64,000 bases of DNA. Origin: Lysobacter arenosi (GTDB taxonomy: Bacteria; Pseudomonadota; Gammaproteobacteria; Xanthomonadales; Xanthomonadaceae). The translations under genes and the position numbers were made by a program. Positions 8,275 to 17,818 of the stretch are shown one piece after another. The notes beneath the pieces are model-generated. The model made no database searches, had not been told where the DNA came from, and was given only the letters and a program-made list of their open reading frames with translations. The stretch spans positions 620,001 through 684,000 of the forward strand of contig NZ_CP071517.1 of the NCBI RefSeq assembly GCF_016613475.2. The letters are read 5' to 3'. How positions within the stretch are numbered: position 1 is the first letter of the stretch; the number at the start of each line of letters is the position of its first letter.

Positions 8275-8767
8275 AACTGACGTCGACGATCACGAAGCGC
8301 GCGGCGCCGCCGGGCAGCATCGCTTCGAATTCATCGTCGAGGCGTTTCTTGAGCATCGCGCGTGCCAACGGCGAATCGATGCTGATCCAGCCCGCGCGCG
8401 CGTCGGTCTCGTCCGGGCCGACGATGCGATAGCGCTGGCTCTCGCCGCTGGCGATGTTCTCGACTTCCACGCGCGCCCCGAAGAACACCGCTTCCGGATC
8501 GGTCGGCACGGTGTCGACGATGCGCAGCGACGGCAGGCGCTTGCTGAGGTAACGCACACGCCGGTCGATCTCGCCGAGCTGCTTCTTGCGATAGGTGTAC
8601 TCGGCGTTCTCGGAACGGTCGCCCTCGGCGGCGGCCGCGGCCAGCGCTTTGACCACCTCCGGACGCTTGACGCGCCACAGCTCGTCGAGCTCGGACTTGA
8701 GGCGATCGTGGCCGCCGCGGGTGATCAGGGCGGTGCTTTTCTCGGCAGGGGGACGCCAGCGGGACAT
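8255..8767 (-). CDS. greB: Transcription elongation factor GreB
   Basis: GreB binds the RNA polymerase secondary channel and stimulates cleavage of backtracked RNA. The N-terminal coiled coil contains [17 protein letters not shown] and the tip block [17 protein letters not shown] with the essential acidic residues. The C-terminal FKBP-like domain ends with [18 protein letters not shown]. The [20 protein letters not shown] wording is that of GreB rather than GreA. I prefer the ATG at 8765-8767 (MSRWRPP); an in-frame ATG four codons upstream (8779) is possible. Confidence 0.95.
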   Translation of the reverse strand: MSRWRPPAEKSTALITRGGHDRLKSELDELWRVKRPEVVKALAAAAAEGDRSENAEYTYRKKQLGEIDRRVRYLSKRLPSLRIVDTVPTDPEAVFFGARVEVENIASGESQRYRIVGPDETDARAGWISIDSPLARAMLKKRLDDEFEAMLPGGAARFVIVDVSYGDAGA

Positions 8768-8907
8768 CGGCGAGGACATGGGGACGGGCGACCGTTATCG
8801 CAGAGCCGACGGCGTCCCTCAAGCCCGGTGCGAGCCGCAGCCGTCGGCTCACACGCGGTCTGAACGAAGCGCGGCGCAACCTTCTGGCAGCTCCCGGAGA
8901 AGCGGTC

Positions 8908-10599
8908 ATGAAGACGCAGGCAGCATGGCGGTACCGGTGCGTCCGCGTGGGTTGGCTGTGGCTGCTGCTGGCGGTCGCGTGTTCGCGCGAACAGGCGCCG
9001 GCGCCCGCTGCGCCGCCGGTGCAGGCACGCACGACGGCTGCGGCTCCGACTTCGGCGGAGCGGTCGCAGGATGTTGCGCCGGGACCCGAGGTGGCGCCGA
9101 CCCCGTCGCCGGTCGAGGCGCAAGGTCCGGCCGAGGCCGCGCCGGAGGTTCCTGCCGGGTCCCCACAGGCGCCAGCGGCGGACGCCGCTGCAGCTACCGC
9201 CGTGCCCGAACAGGCCAGCACGGTTCGCCAGCTCAACCTCGAGAACCGGCCGTGGAAGGGCGACTTCGACGCGATGCTCGAGCGGCGCATGATCCGTGCG
9301 CTGGTGCCGTACAGCCGCACCCTCTACTTCACCGACAAGGGCCGCGAGCGCGGCCTCAGTGCGGAGCTGCTGCGCGACTTCGAGCGCTACATCAACCGCA
9401 AGTACGCCAAGCAGCTGGGCAAGCGTCCGTTGACCCTCTACCTGATTCCGACCACGCGTGATCGCCTGCTGCCCGATGTCGCCAGCGGCCTGGGCGACAT
9501 CGGCGCGGGCAACCTCACCGTGACGCCCGCGCGCGAGGCGATCGTCGACTTCGCCGCGCCGCGCGACCGCAAGCCGGTGCGCGAACTACTGGTGACCGGC
9601 CCGGCCTCGCCAGCCATCGCCCGGCTGGACGAACTGTCCGGGCGTCGCGTGCATGTGCGGCTGGCCAGCAGCTACCACGAGAGCCTCAAGGCGCTCAGCG
9701 AGCGGCTGGTCAAGTCAGGCAAACCGGCCATCACCATCGTGCCCCTGCCCGAGGCGCTGGAGGACGAGGACTTCCTGGAGATGCTCAACGCAGGCCTGCT
9801 GGAGTACATCGTCGTCGACGACTGGAAGGCGCGGCTGTGGGCGCAGGTATTGCCCGACATCCGCCCGCGCGACGACCTGGTGCTGCGCGAACAGGGGTAT
9901 GTCGGCTGGGCCTACCGCAAGCAGAGTCCGCAGCTCGCTGCGGCGCTGCAGGATTTCTATGTCAACTGGGTGAAGAAGCAGGGCGTGATCGACTATCGCC
10001 TGGCGCAGTTCCACAAGCAGATCAAGCAGATCGGCAACAACACCGGCGGCGAGGAATGGCGGCAGTTCGAGCAGGTCGTCGGCCTGTTCGAGAAGTACGG
10101 CGCGCAGTACGGCTTCGATCCGGTGATGCTGGCGGCGCAGGGCTACCAGGAGTCACGCCTGCGCCAGGACGCGAAGAGCCACGTCGGCGCGATCGGAGTG
10201 ATGCAGGTGATGCCGGCCACCGGGGCCGAGCTCAAGGTCGGCGACATCCGCCAGGTCGAGCCCAACATCCACGCCGGTGCAAAGTACATGGACAAGCTGA
10301 TGGGCCAGTACTTCAAGGATGCGCATTTCAGCAAGGACGTGCGACCGCTCTTCGCCTTCGCCAGCTACAACGCGGGCCCCGGCAACATCGCCAGGATGCG
10401 GCGCGAGGCGGCCAGGCGCGGACTCAACCCGGACAAATGGTTCAACAACGTCGAGATCGTCACCGCCGAGAAGATCGGCATCGAAACGACGACCTACGTG
10501 CGCAACATCTACAAGTACTACACCGCCTACAAGCTGACGATGCAGATGCAGCAGACGCAGAAGCGCGCGCGGGAGCAGGTTGGCAAACGCAAATCCTGA
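8908..10599 (+). CDS. mltF: MltF-type membrane-bound lytic transglycosylase (SBP + SLT domains)
   Basis: A 563-residue envelope protein that cleaves the MurNAc-GlcNAc bond of peptidoglycan. The N-terminus is a signal peptide ending LAVAC (Cys25), an imperfect lipobox, so it is probably a lipoprotein. Residues 28-100 are an Ala/Pro-rich linker. From about 120 to 365 there is a periplasmic-solute-binding (SBP_bac_3-like) domain, including YLIPTTRDRLLPDVASGLGDIGAGNLTV-type text. The C-terminal SLT domain follows, with catalytic Glu about 415 in GYQESRLRQDAKS and GVMQVMPATG downstream. Domain order matches MltF; E. coli MltF is slightly shorter. It diverges from greB across a 140-bp gap. Confidence 0.9.
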   Translation: MKTQAAWRYRCVRVGWLWLLLAVACSREQAPAPAAPPVQARTTAAAPTSAERSQDVAPGPEVAPTPSPVEAQGPAEAAPEVPAGSPQAPAADAAAATAVPEQASTVRQLNLENRPWKGDFDAMLERRMIRALVPYSRTLYFTDKGRERGLSAELLRDFERYINRKYAKQLGKRPLTLYLIPTTRDRLLPDVASGLGDIGAGNLTVTPAREAIVDFAAPRDRKPVRELLVTGPASPAIARLDELSGRRVHVRLASSYHESLKALSERLVKSGKPAITIVPLPEALEDEDFLEMLNAGLLEYIVVDDWKARLWAQVLPDIRPRDDLVLREQGYVGWAYRKQSPQLAAALQDFYVNWVKKQGVIDYRLAQFHKQIKQIGNNTGGEEWRQFEQVVGLFEKYGAQYGFDPVMLAAQGYQESRLRQDAKSHVGAIGVMQVMPATGAELKVGDIRQVEPNIHAGAKYMDKLMGQYFKDAHFSKDVRPLFAFASYNAGPGNIARMRREAARRGLNPDKWFNNVEIVTAEKIGIETTTYVRNIYKYYTAYKLTMQMQQTQKRAREQVGKRKS

Positions 10600-10641
10600 G
10601 CGGCCCCGGCGACGTTGGGCCGCCGCCGGAGCAGGTGCGAA

Positions 10642-12195
10642 TCAGCGCCGAGCCTTGCCCCCGAAGATCCCGCCCAGCAGCCCGCGCAGGATCTGCTGGC
10701 CGATCTGGTTGCCGACCGTTCGCGCGGTCTGCTTGGCCATGGTCTCGACCATGCCCTGGCGGCGCTTGGTGCCGAACACGGCGTCCTTCACCGACTGGCT
10801 GAAACCACCTTCGTCGGCATCGTCCTGTTCGCGCGTGCGCGCCGGGGGGGCCTTGGCCTGTTCGGCCGCGGCGGTGGCCTTCTGTGCCAGCACTTCGGCG
10901 GCCGAGTCGCGATCGATGCGGGTGTCGTACCTGGGCCCGACCGGACTGCCGGCGCGAACCTGCGCGCGTTCGGCTTCGGTGATCGCGCCCATGCGGCAAC
11001 GCGGCGGCGCCACCAGGGTCTTTTCGACCGGCATCGGCACGCCTTTCTCCTGCAACGTGGACACCAGCGCCTCGCCGGTGCCGAGCTGCGAGATGGTCTC
11101 GGCCACGTCCAGCGCCGGGTTGGCGACGAAGGTCTGCGCCGCGGTCTTCACCGCCTTCTGGTCGCGCGGCGTGAACGCCCGCAACGCATGCTGCACGCGA
11201 TTGCCGAGCTGGCCGAGGATGTTGTCGGGCACGTCGTCGGGAAACTGCGAGCAGAAATACACGCCCACGCCCTTGGAGCGGATCAGGCGCACCACCTGCT
11301 CGACACGCTGCTGCAGCGCCGGCGGCGCGTCGTCGAACAGCAGGTGGGCCTCGTCGAAGACGAACACCAGCTTGGGCTTATCGAGGTCGCCGACCTCGGG
11401 CAGGTTCTCGAACAGCTCCGACAGCAGCCACAGCAGGAAGCTCGAGTACAGCCGCGGCTTCAGGACCAATTGGTCGGAGGCGAGGATGTTGACCACGCCG
11501 CGCCCGTCGGTGTGGGTGCGCATCAGGTCGGTCAGTTCCAGCGCCGGTTCGCCGAAGAACATCTCGCCGCCTTCCTGTTCCAGGCGCAGCAGCGAGCGCT
11601 GGATCGCGCCGATCGACTGTGCGCTGACCAGGCCATAGCTGGTGGAGATGTCCTTGCGCTCGGCCGCGACCAGGCCGAGCAGGGCACGCAGGTCCTCCAG
11701 GTCGAGCAGCAGCAGGCCGCGGTCGTCGGCGAGCTTGAAGACGATGTCGAGCACCCCCGACTGGGTGTCGTTGAGTTCGAGCACGCGCGCCAGCAGGGTC
11801 GGGCCCATCTCGCTGACGGTGGTGCGCACCGGGTGGCCGAGCTTGCCGAACAGGTCCCAGAACACGACCGGACTGGCCTGGCTGGCGTAGTCGCCGATGC
11901 CGATCTCCGCGACACGGGCCTGCAGCTTGTCGCTGCTGGTGCCGGCCATCGCCAGGCCGGCGACGTCGCCCTTCACGTCGGCGAGGAACACTGGCACGCC
12001 CTGGCGCGAGAAGCCTTCGGCCAGGGTCATCAGGGTCACGGTCTTGCCGGTACCGGTGGCGCCGGCGACCAGGCCATGGCGGTTGCCGAACTTGGACAGC
12101 AGGTACACCTGGCCGTGGCTGTCGGGCAGGGAAGTCGGGGTGGTGACGGCCTTGCCGATGAGAATAGTGCCTGTCGTGCCTGTGCTTGGGTCCAT
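10642..12195 (-). CDS. HerA-like helicase/DUF853 family ATPase
   Basis: A 517-residue P-loop ATPase of the FtsK/HerA superfamily (DUF853). Walker A is AGATGTGKT (about 44-52) in HGLVAGATGTGKTVTLMTLA. A Walker-B-like KLVFVFDEAHLLFDDAPPAL block follows at mid-length, and then YFCSQFPDDVPDNILGQLGNR. The C-terminus is charged and ends GLLGGIFGGKARR. The frame stays open upstream, but the conserved protein starts at the ATG at 12193-12195 (MDPSTGTTGTILIG). The cellular role of this family is not established. It converges on the mltF gene with 42 nt between. Confidence 0.9.
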   Translation of the reverse strand: MDPSTGTTGTILIGKAVTTPTSLPDSHGQVYLLSKFGNRHGLVAGATGTGKTVTLMTLAEGFSRQGVPVFLADVKGDVAGLAMAGTSSDKLQARVAEIGIGDYASQASPVVFWDLFGKLGHPVRTTVSEMGPTLLARVLELNDTQSGVLDIVFKLADDRGLLLLDLEDLRALLGLVAAERKDISTSYGLVSAQSIGAIQRSLLRLEQEGGEMFFGEPALELTDLMRTHTDGRGVVNILASDQLVLKPRLYSSFLLWLLSELFENLPEVGDLDKPKLVFVFDEAHLLFDDAPPALQQRVEQVVRLIRSKGVGVYFCSQFPDDVPDNILGQLGNRVQHALRAFTPRDQKAVKTAAQTFVANPALDVAETISQLGTGEALVSTLQEKGVPMPVEKTLVAPPRCRMGAITEAERAQVRAGSPVGPRYDTRIDRDSAAEVLAQKATAAAEQAKAPPARTREQDDADEGGFSQSVKDAVFGTKRRQGMVETMAKQTARTVGNQIGQQILRGLLGGIFGGKARR

Positions 12196-12430
12196 GTCCG
12201 GGTCCGTGCTCGGTTCAGTGGGGGAAGTGCGGACGATTCTATGCGGCGTCGCCGAATGCTGCTCGGGCGCGCATGGACACCGGGAAAGTTTCCCGGCTGG
12301 ACGCTGCCGGCACCGATACGGGCCGCATTTGCCACGCATATCCCCATTCACGCACTTTGGCTGCAACAGTGCTTGCCCGCGTTCGCAAGGCAACGCTACC
12401 CTCCCAGTCCCCCGCTTTCAGTTGTCGTCC

Positions 12431-13981
12431 ATGCCCGCACTGGTTCGTCCTTCCGTCGCGCTGCTCGCGCTCGGTTTCGCCACTCTTGCGCCGAGCGCGC
12501 ATGCCCTCTCCAAGCGCGACCAGGCAGCCGTGGAGGCACTCGACCAGCGCATGCAGGCCGCCGAGGCCCGCTATCGCCAGGGCATCGTCAAGGTCGGCAA
12601 CGCCGATCCGTCCGGGCGCAGCGAGGTCGATGCCTCGCTGGAGGACATGGAAGACGTGATGGCCGCCTGCGTGAAGCAGAAGGGCTGCTCGCCCACGACC
12701 ATGCTGACCGCCTACAAGCGCCTGCTGAAGCAGAACGCCGACGTTGCCGCTGGCGACGACGTGCCCGAAGACAGCGAGGACGAAGGCGCCGGCAGCATCA
12801 CCGCCGACGTGCCCGAGGCCGCCCGTGCCGCGGCGCTGCTCAGTGCCGACGGCCAGCGCTTCGTGAAGATGGTGCAGTACAACCCGGCCGTGCAGGCGGG
12901 CATCCGCCGCTGGCTGACCGACATGCGCCCGGCGCTGATCGATACGTTCGAGAACTACCAGTACCTGCGCCAGTCGATGTGGCCGCAGTTCGAGCGCGCC
13001 GGCCTGCCCGAGGCGCTGCTGTTCGGCGTGATGGCCAAGGAGTCCAACGGCCGCGTCCATTCGACCTCGCGCGCCGGCGCCGCCGGGCCGATGCAGTTCA
13101 TGTACGGCACCGGTCTGCGCTTCGGCCTGGGCGAAGACGGTACCGGCTTCGATACCCGCTACGACGCCCGCGCATCGGCACAGGCGGCAGCGTCCTATTT
13201 CAACGAGCGCCTGGGCCAGCTCAACCGCAGCATCGAGCTGTCTCTGGCTGCCTACAACGGCGGCGAGGGCCGCGCCCAGCGCGTCTACAACAGCTCGGGC
13301 GGGCGCAACTTCTGGGACGAGTCGGTCTACAACCAGTTCCCGGCGGAAACCCGCGACTACGTGCCGATGGTGATCGCCGCGGCATGGCTGTTCCTGCATC
13401 CAAAGGAGTACGGCCTGAGCTTCCCGAAGGTCGACGCGCGCGCGGCGGCCCTGCGGCTGAGCAAGCCCAGCTCGATCTACGAGCTGACCATCTGCCTGGG
13501 CAGCAGCGGTTCGCGTGACGGCTACATGCGCGCGCTGCGCAACCTCAACCCGCGTTACGAGGCCGACCGCTACCTGCCTACCGGCACCGTCCTCAACGCC
13601 ACCACCAAAATGGTCGGCCTGTACAACCGCTACTGCATCCAGGGCCAGCGCGCCGACCTCGCGCATACGCTTGTGATGAGCGATGCCAGTTCGGCGATCG
13701 TGCGGACCGGGCCGGTCACTCCGGTGAATTCGAGCGACGTGGTGTACGAAGCCGAGAGCGCGGGCACCGGTTCGGCCGGCGCGGTGGCGGTGGCGAAGGC
13801 GGCACCGAAGAAGGCGTCCAAGCCGTCGTCCTATACGGTCAAGCGCGGCGAAACGCTGACTGCGATCGCGCAGAAGTTCCAGTGCGATACCGGTGACCTG
13901 GCCAAGGCCAACAAGCTCAAGGCACCGCGTTACGCGATCAAGCCGGGACAGAAGATCAAGCTGGACGGCTGCGAGGGCTGA
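12431..13981 (+). CDS. LysM-containing lytic transglycosylase (MltD-like)
   Basis: An exported murein hydrolase of 516 residues. The start is the ATG at 12431 because a signal peptide follows at once (MPALVRPSVALLALGFATLA, then APSAHA). Residues 30-150 form a helical, acidic region. The SLT domain has catalytic Glu204 in GVMAKESNGRVHSTSRAG, then GAAGPMQFMYGTG, and later SLAAYNGGEGRAQRVY. A single C-terminal LysM domain (about 465-513) reads YTVKRGETLTAIAQKFQC and ends KPGQKIKLDGC. MltD of E. coli has several LysM repeats; here I see only one. A REP-like repeat pair follows the stop. Confidence 0.9.
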   Translation: MPALVRPSVALLALGFATLAPSAHALSKRDQAAVEALDQRMQAAEARYRQGIVKVGNADPSGRSEVDASLEDMEDVMAACVKQKGCSPTTMLTAYKRLLKQNADVAAGDDVPEDSEDEGAGSITADVPEAARAAALLSADGQRFVKMVQYNPAVQAGIRRWLTDMRPALIDTFENYQYLRQSMWPQFERAGLPEALLFGVMAKESNGRVHSTSRAGAAGPMQFMYGTGLRFGLGEDGTGFDTRYDARASAQAAASYFNERLGQLNRSIELSLAAYNGGEGRAQRVYNSSGGRNFWDESVYNQFPAETRDYVPMVIAAAWLFLHPKEYGLSFPKVDARAAALRLSKPSSIYELTICLGSSGSRDGYMRALRNLNPRYEADRYLPTGTVLNATTKMVGLYNRYCIQGQRADLAHTLVMSDASSAIVRTGPVTPVNSSDVVYEAESAGTGSAGAVAVAKAAPKKASKPSSYTVKRGETLTAIAQKFQCDTGDLAKANKLKAPRYAIKPGQKIKLDGCEG

Positions 13982-13996
13982 GGCCCGCCACCGGTA

Positions 13997-14082
13997 CGTG
14001 ATCCCCGCGAAGGCGGGGATCCAGCGTCATCCAGGGGCGTGCAGAAGCCATGTCCCTGGTTCCCGCCTTCGCGGGGATGACG
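13997..14082. repeat. Pair of inverted REP-like hairpins between convergent genes
   Basis: Two head-to-head copies of a palindromic unit. The first folds as GATCCCCGC-gaag-GCGGGGATC (14000-14021); the second, in opposite orientation, as TCCCGC-cttc-GCGGGGA (14061-14077). The two together with their CCAG/CTGG flanks form a larger inverted repeat. This sequence type (CCCCGCGAAGGCGGGG) is a common dispersed element in Xanthomonadaceae and other high-GC bacteria. It fills the gap between the lytic transglycosylase and psd, which converge, and may act as a bidirectional transcript end or RNA stabiliser. Confidence 0.8.
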
Positions 14083-14091
14083 GACTCCTGC

Positions 14092-14943
14092 TTATGCCGC
14101 GTCCGAACGACGCGCCAGCACTTCGCCCAGCCGCACCGGCGATTCACCCTTCAATGAGGGGTCCAGCGCCGCCACGCCCGGCGGCAGCAGCACGATCACG
14201 GTCGAGCCATAGTTGAAGCGCGCCATCTCGGCGAAGCGCTCCAGGGTGATGTCCGCGCCGCGGTAGTCCTTCACGGTCACGGTGTCGCCGTAGCGCGGAA
14301 TCTCCACGCCGCTCCACACCGTTTCCACGCCCGAGACCAGCAGCGCGCCGACCATCACCATCGCCATCGGCCCGAAGTCGGTGTCGAAGTGGCAGACCAG
14401 GCGTTCGTTGCGGGCGAACAGGCGCGGCACGTTCTGCACCGCGGCCGGGCCGACGCTGAAGAGGCGGCCGGGCACGTGCACGGTCTCGCGCAGCTTGCCG
14501 CCCCACGGCATGTGCACGCGGTGGTAGTCCTTGGGCGACAGGTACACGGTGGCGAACAGGCCGTTGTTGAACGGCTCGGCGGCGTCATCGTCACCGAGCA
14601 GTTCGGCGGCGGTGAACGACTGGCCCTTGGCCTGGAAGATGCGGCCGTTCTCGATCGGGCCGCACTGGCTGATGCGGCCGTCGGCGGGCATCAGCAGCGA
14701 GCGCGGATCGGCATCGGCAACGCGCGCGCCGGGCCTGAGCGCGCGGGTGAAGAAGGCATTGAACGTCGGATACGCGTTCGGATCGGGTTCGGCCGCCTCG
14801 GCGAGGTTGACGCCGAACTTGCGCGTGACCGTGTCGATCAGCCACTGCTTGACCATCGGCGAGTCCGAGTAGGCCAAGCGGCGCGCCATCGACGACAGCA
14901 GGCGATGCGGCAGCACATAGGTGAGGGCAGTGACCAGGCTCAT
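14092..14943 (-). CDS. psd: Phosphatidylserine decarboxylase proenzyme
   Basis: Inner-membrane enzyme that makes phosphatidylethanolamine from phosphatidylserine. The 283-residue proenzyme shows [17 protein letters not shown] (conserved FF(T/K)R block), the [20 protein letters not shown] strand, the [13 protein letters not shown] block with the conserved His, and the self-cleavage site YGST near the C-terminus. Cleavage before Ser247 would create the pyruvoyl group on the small alpha chain. E. coli has LGST; YGS here keeps the essential Gly-Ser. The start overlaps the stop of the SCO gene (ATGA), so the two are co-translated. Confidence 0.96.
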   Translation of the reverse strand: MSLVTALTYVLPHRLLSSMARRLAYSDSPMVKQWLIDTVTRKFGVNLAEAAEPDPNAYPTFNAFFTRALRPGARVADADPRSLLMPADGRISQCGPIENGRIFQAKGQSFTAAELLGDDDAAEPFNNGLFATVYLSPKDYHRVHMPWGGKLRETVHVPGRLFSVGPAAVQNVPRLFARNERLVCHFDTDFGPMAMVMVGALLVSGVETVWSGVEIPRYGDTVTVKDYRGADITLERFAEMARFNYGSTVIVLLPPGVAALDPSLKGESPVRLGEVLARRSDAA

Positions 14944-15599
14944 TCGGCGCGCACTCCTGCGGCCGCCTGGGTCAGCGCGGTCATGTCGGCAGCGATCGCC
15001 TTGGGGTCCAGCGGCGGCTGGATGATGCCGGCCATGCGTCCCTGCGGGTCGAGGACCGCCATCGAGGCACTGTGGTCGACGCTGTACTGGTCAGCCGGCG
15101 CGCCGTCGGGTGCCGGCACCTTGGCGAAGACCATGCTCAGCGACTTGGCGAAGCCTTCCAGCGCCGGGATGTCGGCGGTGGCGGCCAGGGTGTCGCGGTG
15201 GAAGGCGTGGGCGTACTCGCCGATGCGGTCCGGCGTGTCGCGCTCGGGATCGACCGAGACGAACAGCACGCGCGGGCGGGTGGCTTCCGGAAGGGCTGCC
15301 CACTGCTTCTGGGCACGGGCCATCTCCGCCAAGGTGGTCGGGCAAACGTCCGGGCAATGGGTGAAGCCCAGGAACACCAGCGTCCAGTGGCCCTTGAGCT
15401 CACCTGGCACCAGCGCCGTGCCATCGGACTGGCGCAACGAGAACGACGGCAGCTCGCGGGCGGGCTCGAACAGGCGCACGACCTGCGTCTGCGGCCACTT
15501 GGAGGCGGTGACCGGGCCGAAATGGCGTTGCGCGGCCCACAGCCCCAGGGCGGCGGCGAGGGCGGCGATCAGGATGAGCACGGTGGTGCGGTTGAACAT
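14940..15599 (-). CDS. SCO family copper chaperone (cytochrome c oxidase assembly)
   Basis: A 219-residue thioredoxin-fold protein anchored by one N-terminal membrane helix ([20 protein letters not shown]). The copper motif CPDVC is in [17 protein letters not shown] and the third ligand is the His of [12 protein letters not shown]; the [10 protein letters not shown] loop is also diagnostic. The protein would sit on the periplasmic face and deliver copper to the CuA site of cytochrome oxidase. The start ATG is at 15597-15599, directly at the membrane anchor; the frame is open further upstream but without homology. It heads a two-gene unit with psd and diverges from prmB. Confidence 0.93.
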   Translation of the reverse strand: MFNRTTVLILIAALAAALGLWAAQRHFGPVTASKWPQTQVVRLFEPARELPSFSLRQSDGTALVPGELKGHWTLVFLGFTHCPDVCPTTLAEMARAQKQWAALPEATRPRVLFVSVDPERDTPDRIGEYAHAFHRDTLAATADIPALEGFAKSLSMVFAKVPAPDGAPADQYSVDHSASMAVLDPQGRMAGIIQPPLDPKAIAADMTALTQAAAGVRAE

Positions 15600-15638
15600 G
15601 ATGTCTCTTGAACGGCCGCCCCGGCTGGGCGCGCGGGC

Positions 15639-15662
15639 ATGATACCGGTCGCCCGGTATAAT
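15639..15662. promoter_or_regulatory. Divergent -10 boxes over a palindrome between the SCO gene and prmB
   Basis: TATAAT at 15657-15662 reads toward prmB and TATCAT at 15639-15644 (minus strand) reads toward the SCO gene. The two lie at the edges of a palindrome with arms ATACCGG (15642-15648) and CCGGTAT (15653-15659). Predicted start points near 15669 (plus) and 15632 (minus) leave short leaders to both genes. -35 sequences are poor on both strands, so activity may need an activator or rely on the -10. Confidence 0.45.
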
Positions 15663-15689
15663 CGCCGACCCCCAATGCAAGGCCTCGCC

Positions 15690-16634
15690 ATGTCCGGCTC
15701 CGCCAACCTCCAGGCCGTTCAGTTCGAACAGGTCTCGATCATCGACCTGATCCGCTACGGCGGCAGCCGCTTCAACGAGTCGGGCCTGACCTTCGGCCAC
15801 AGCTACGACAACGCCCTGGACGAAGCCACCCAGCTGGTGCTGCATGCGCTGCACCTGCCGCACGACCTGAGCCCGGTCTACGGCACCTCGCGCGTGACCG
15901 CGGATGAGAAGGCCAAGGTGCTGGCGCTATTCGAGCGCCGCATCGGTGAGCGCGTCCCGGCCGCCTACCTGACCGGTGAGGCCTGGTTCGCCGGACTGAG
16001 CTTCAAGAGCGACCGCCGCGCCCTCGTGCCGCGTTCGCCGATCGCCGAACTGATCACCAGCGGCTTCGAGCCGTGGCTGGGCGGTCGCGAAGTCGAGCGC
16101 GTGCTCGACCTGTGCACCGGCTCGGGCTGCATCGCCATTGCCACCGGCCACTACCACCCGTACTGGCAGGTCGACGGCGCCGACATCAACGACGACGCAC
16201 TGTCGCTGGCGCACGAGAACAAGGCGCGCCTGCATGCCGACAACGTCACGCTGCGCAAGTCGGACCTGTTCAAGGGCCTGCAGGGCGAGGTCTACGACCT
16301 GATCGTGACCAACCCGCCGTACGTGACCAACGACGAGACCGATGCGCTGCCGAAGGAATACTCGTACGAGCCCGACCTGGGCCTGCGCGCCGGCGACGAC
16401 GGTCTCGACCTGGCGCTGAAGATCCTGCGCGACGCACCCGATCACCTCAGCGAACACGGCCTGCTGATCTGCGAAGTCGGCGAAGCCGAGCAGGCCCTGG
16501 TGGCGCTGCTGCCGGAGCTGCCGATGGCCTGGGTCGAGTTCAAGGTCGGCCAGATGGGCATCTTCGTGGTCGAGCGCAGCGACATGGTCGAGCATCACGC
16601 CCGCATCAAGGAACTGGCGGACGCGCGCGGCTGA
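15690..16634 (+). CDS. prmB: 50S ribosomal protein L3 glutamine methyltransferase PrmB
   Basis: SAM-dependent enzyme that methylates the side-chain amide of a Gln in ribosomal protein L3. The catalytic NPPY is present in IVTNPPYVTNDE, and the SAM-binding motif I reads VLDLCTGSGCIAIA. The N-terminal helical domain contains RYGGSRFNESGLTFGHSYDNALDEA, which is specific for PrmB rather than PrmC. I set the start at the ATG at 15690 (MSGSANLQ), which has AAGG 8 nt upstream and fits the promoter at 15657; another ATG lies at 15675. Length from there is 314 residues. Confidence 0.95.
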   Translation: MSGSANLQAVQFEQVSIIDLIRYGGSRFNESGLTFGHSYDNALDEATQLVLHALHLPHDLSPVYGTSRVTADEKAKVLALFERRIGERVPAAYLTGEAWFAGLSFKSDRRALVPRSPIAELITSGFEPWLGGREVERVLDLCTGSGCIAIATGHYHPYWQVDGADINDDALSLAHENKARLHADNVTLRKSDLFKGLQGEVYDLIVTNPPYVTNDETDALPKEYSYEPDLGLRAGDDGLDLALKILRDAPDHLSEHGLLICEVGEAEQALVALLPELPMAWVEFKVGQMGIFVVERSDMVEHHARIKELADARG

Positions 16635-16714
16635 GGCCGCGCACCGCGGCCGTGGTTCCGGCAGCAACCATTTCCGATTGCTAGAGTGCACCGGTCCAGA
16701 CAACAGGATCCCCC

Positions 16715-17818
16715 GTGTCCAGCAACACCTTCGGCAAGCTGCTCTCGGTAACCACCTTCGGTGAAAGCCACGGCCCGGCGATCGGCTGCGTCGTCGACGG
16801 CTGTCCTCCCGGCATCGCGATCGCGCCGGAAGACTTCCGCCGCGACCTCGAGCGGCGCGCCACCGGCCGCACCCGCCACACCTCGCAGCGCCACGAGGCC
16901 GACGAGGTCGAGATCCTCAGCGGTGTCTACGAAGGCGTCACCACCGGTACTCCCATCGCGTTGCTGATCCGCAACACCGACCAGCGCAGCAAGGACTACG
17001 CGAAAATCTCCGAGCAGTTCCGCCCGGGCCACGCCGACTACACCTACTGGCAGAAGTACGGCATCCGCGACCCGCGCGGTGGCGGCCGCTCCTCGGCGCG
17101 CGAGACCACGATGCGCGTCGCCGCTGCCGTGATCGCCAAGAAGTGGCTGGCCGACCGCCATGGCGTCGTGGTTCGCGGCTACCTGTCGCAAATTGGCGAG
17201 ATCGTGCCCGACGGCTTCGACCTGGCGGCGGTGGAGGACAACCCGTTCTTCTGGCCCGACACCCGCCAGGTCACCGAACTCGAGCTGTACATGGATGCGC
17301 TGCGCAAGTCCGGCGACTCGGTCGGCGCGCGCGTCGACGTCATCGCCACCGGCGTGCCGCCGGGCTGGGGCGAGCCGATCTACGGCAAGCTCGACGGCGA
17401 ACTGGCCGGCGCGCTGATGAGCATCAATGCGGTCAAGGGCGTGGAGATCGGCGACGGCTTCGGCGTGGTCACGCAGAAGGGCAGCGAGCACCGCGACCAC
17501 ATGACACCCGAGGGTTTTGCCTCCAACCACGCCGGCGGCATCCTCGGCGGCATCAGCAGCGGGCAGCCGCTGCGCTGCTCGGTCGCCTTCAAGCCGACCT
17601 CGAGCCTGCGCCTGCCGGTCGACAGCCTCGATGTCCACGGCAATGTCGTCGAGGTGGTCACCACCGGCCGTCATGATCCCTGCGTCGGCATCCGCGCCAC
17701 GCCGATCTGCGAAGCGATGGTGGCGCTGGTGCTGATGGACCAGGCGCTGCGCCACCGCGCCCAGTGCGGCGACGTAGAACTGCCGACGCCGCGCATCGCA
17801 GGTTCGCTCGATGGCTGA
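16715..17818 (+). CDS. aroC: Chorismate synthase
   Basis: Last enzyme of the shikimate pathway; it converts EPSP to chorismate with reduced FMN as catalyst. The 367-residue protein starts with GTG (16715) and has the three family signatures: [19 protein letters not shown] near the N-terminus, the [19 protein letters not shown] block, and [17 protein letters not shown] near the C-terminus. Chorismate made here feeds tryptophan synthesis by trpF/trpBA in the same window. The 3' end overlaps the next gene by 8 nt. A TAGAGT box at 16682-16687 may be its -10. Confidence 0.97.
   Translation: MSSNTFGKLLSVTTFGESHGPAIGCVVDGCPPGIAIAPEDFRRDLERRATGRTRHTSQRHEADEVEILSGVYEGVTTGTPIALLIRNTDQRSKDYAKISEQFRPGHADYTYWQKYGIRDPRGGGRSSARETTMRVAAAVIAKKWLADRHGVVVRGYLSQIGEIVPDGFDLAAVEDNPFFWPDTRQVTELELYMDALRKSGDSVGARVDVIATGVPPGWGEPIYGKLDGELAGALMSINAVKGVEIGDGFGVVTQKGSEHRDHMTPEGFASNHAGGILGGISSGQPLRCSVAFKPTSSLRLPVDSLDVHGNVVEVVTTGRHDPCVGIRATPICEAMVALVLMDQALRHRAQCGDVELPTPRIAGSLDG

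Noticed and set aside
10615..13518. A 967-codon plus-strand frame opposite the HerA-like ATPase gene and running into the transglycosylase
   Set aside because: It overlaps two well-supported genes in the wrong frame or strand and shows no conserved domain.
13997..14082. Simple intrinsic terminator for the lytic transglycosylase gene
   Set aside because: The hairpins lack a T-run on either strand; the sequence fits a dispersed REP-like element better.
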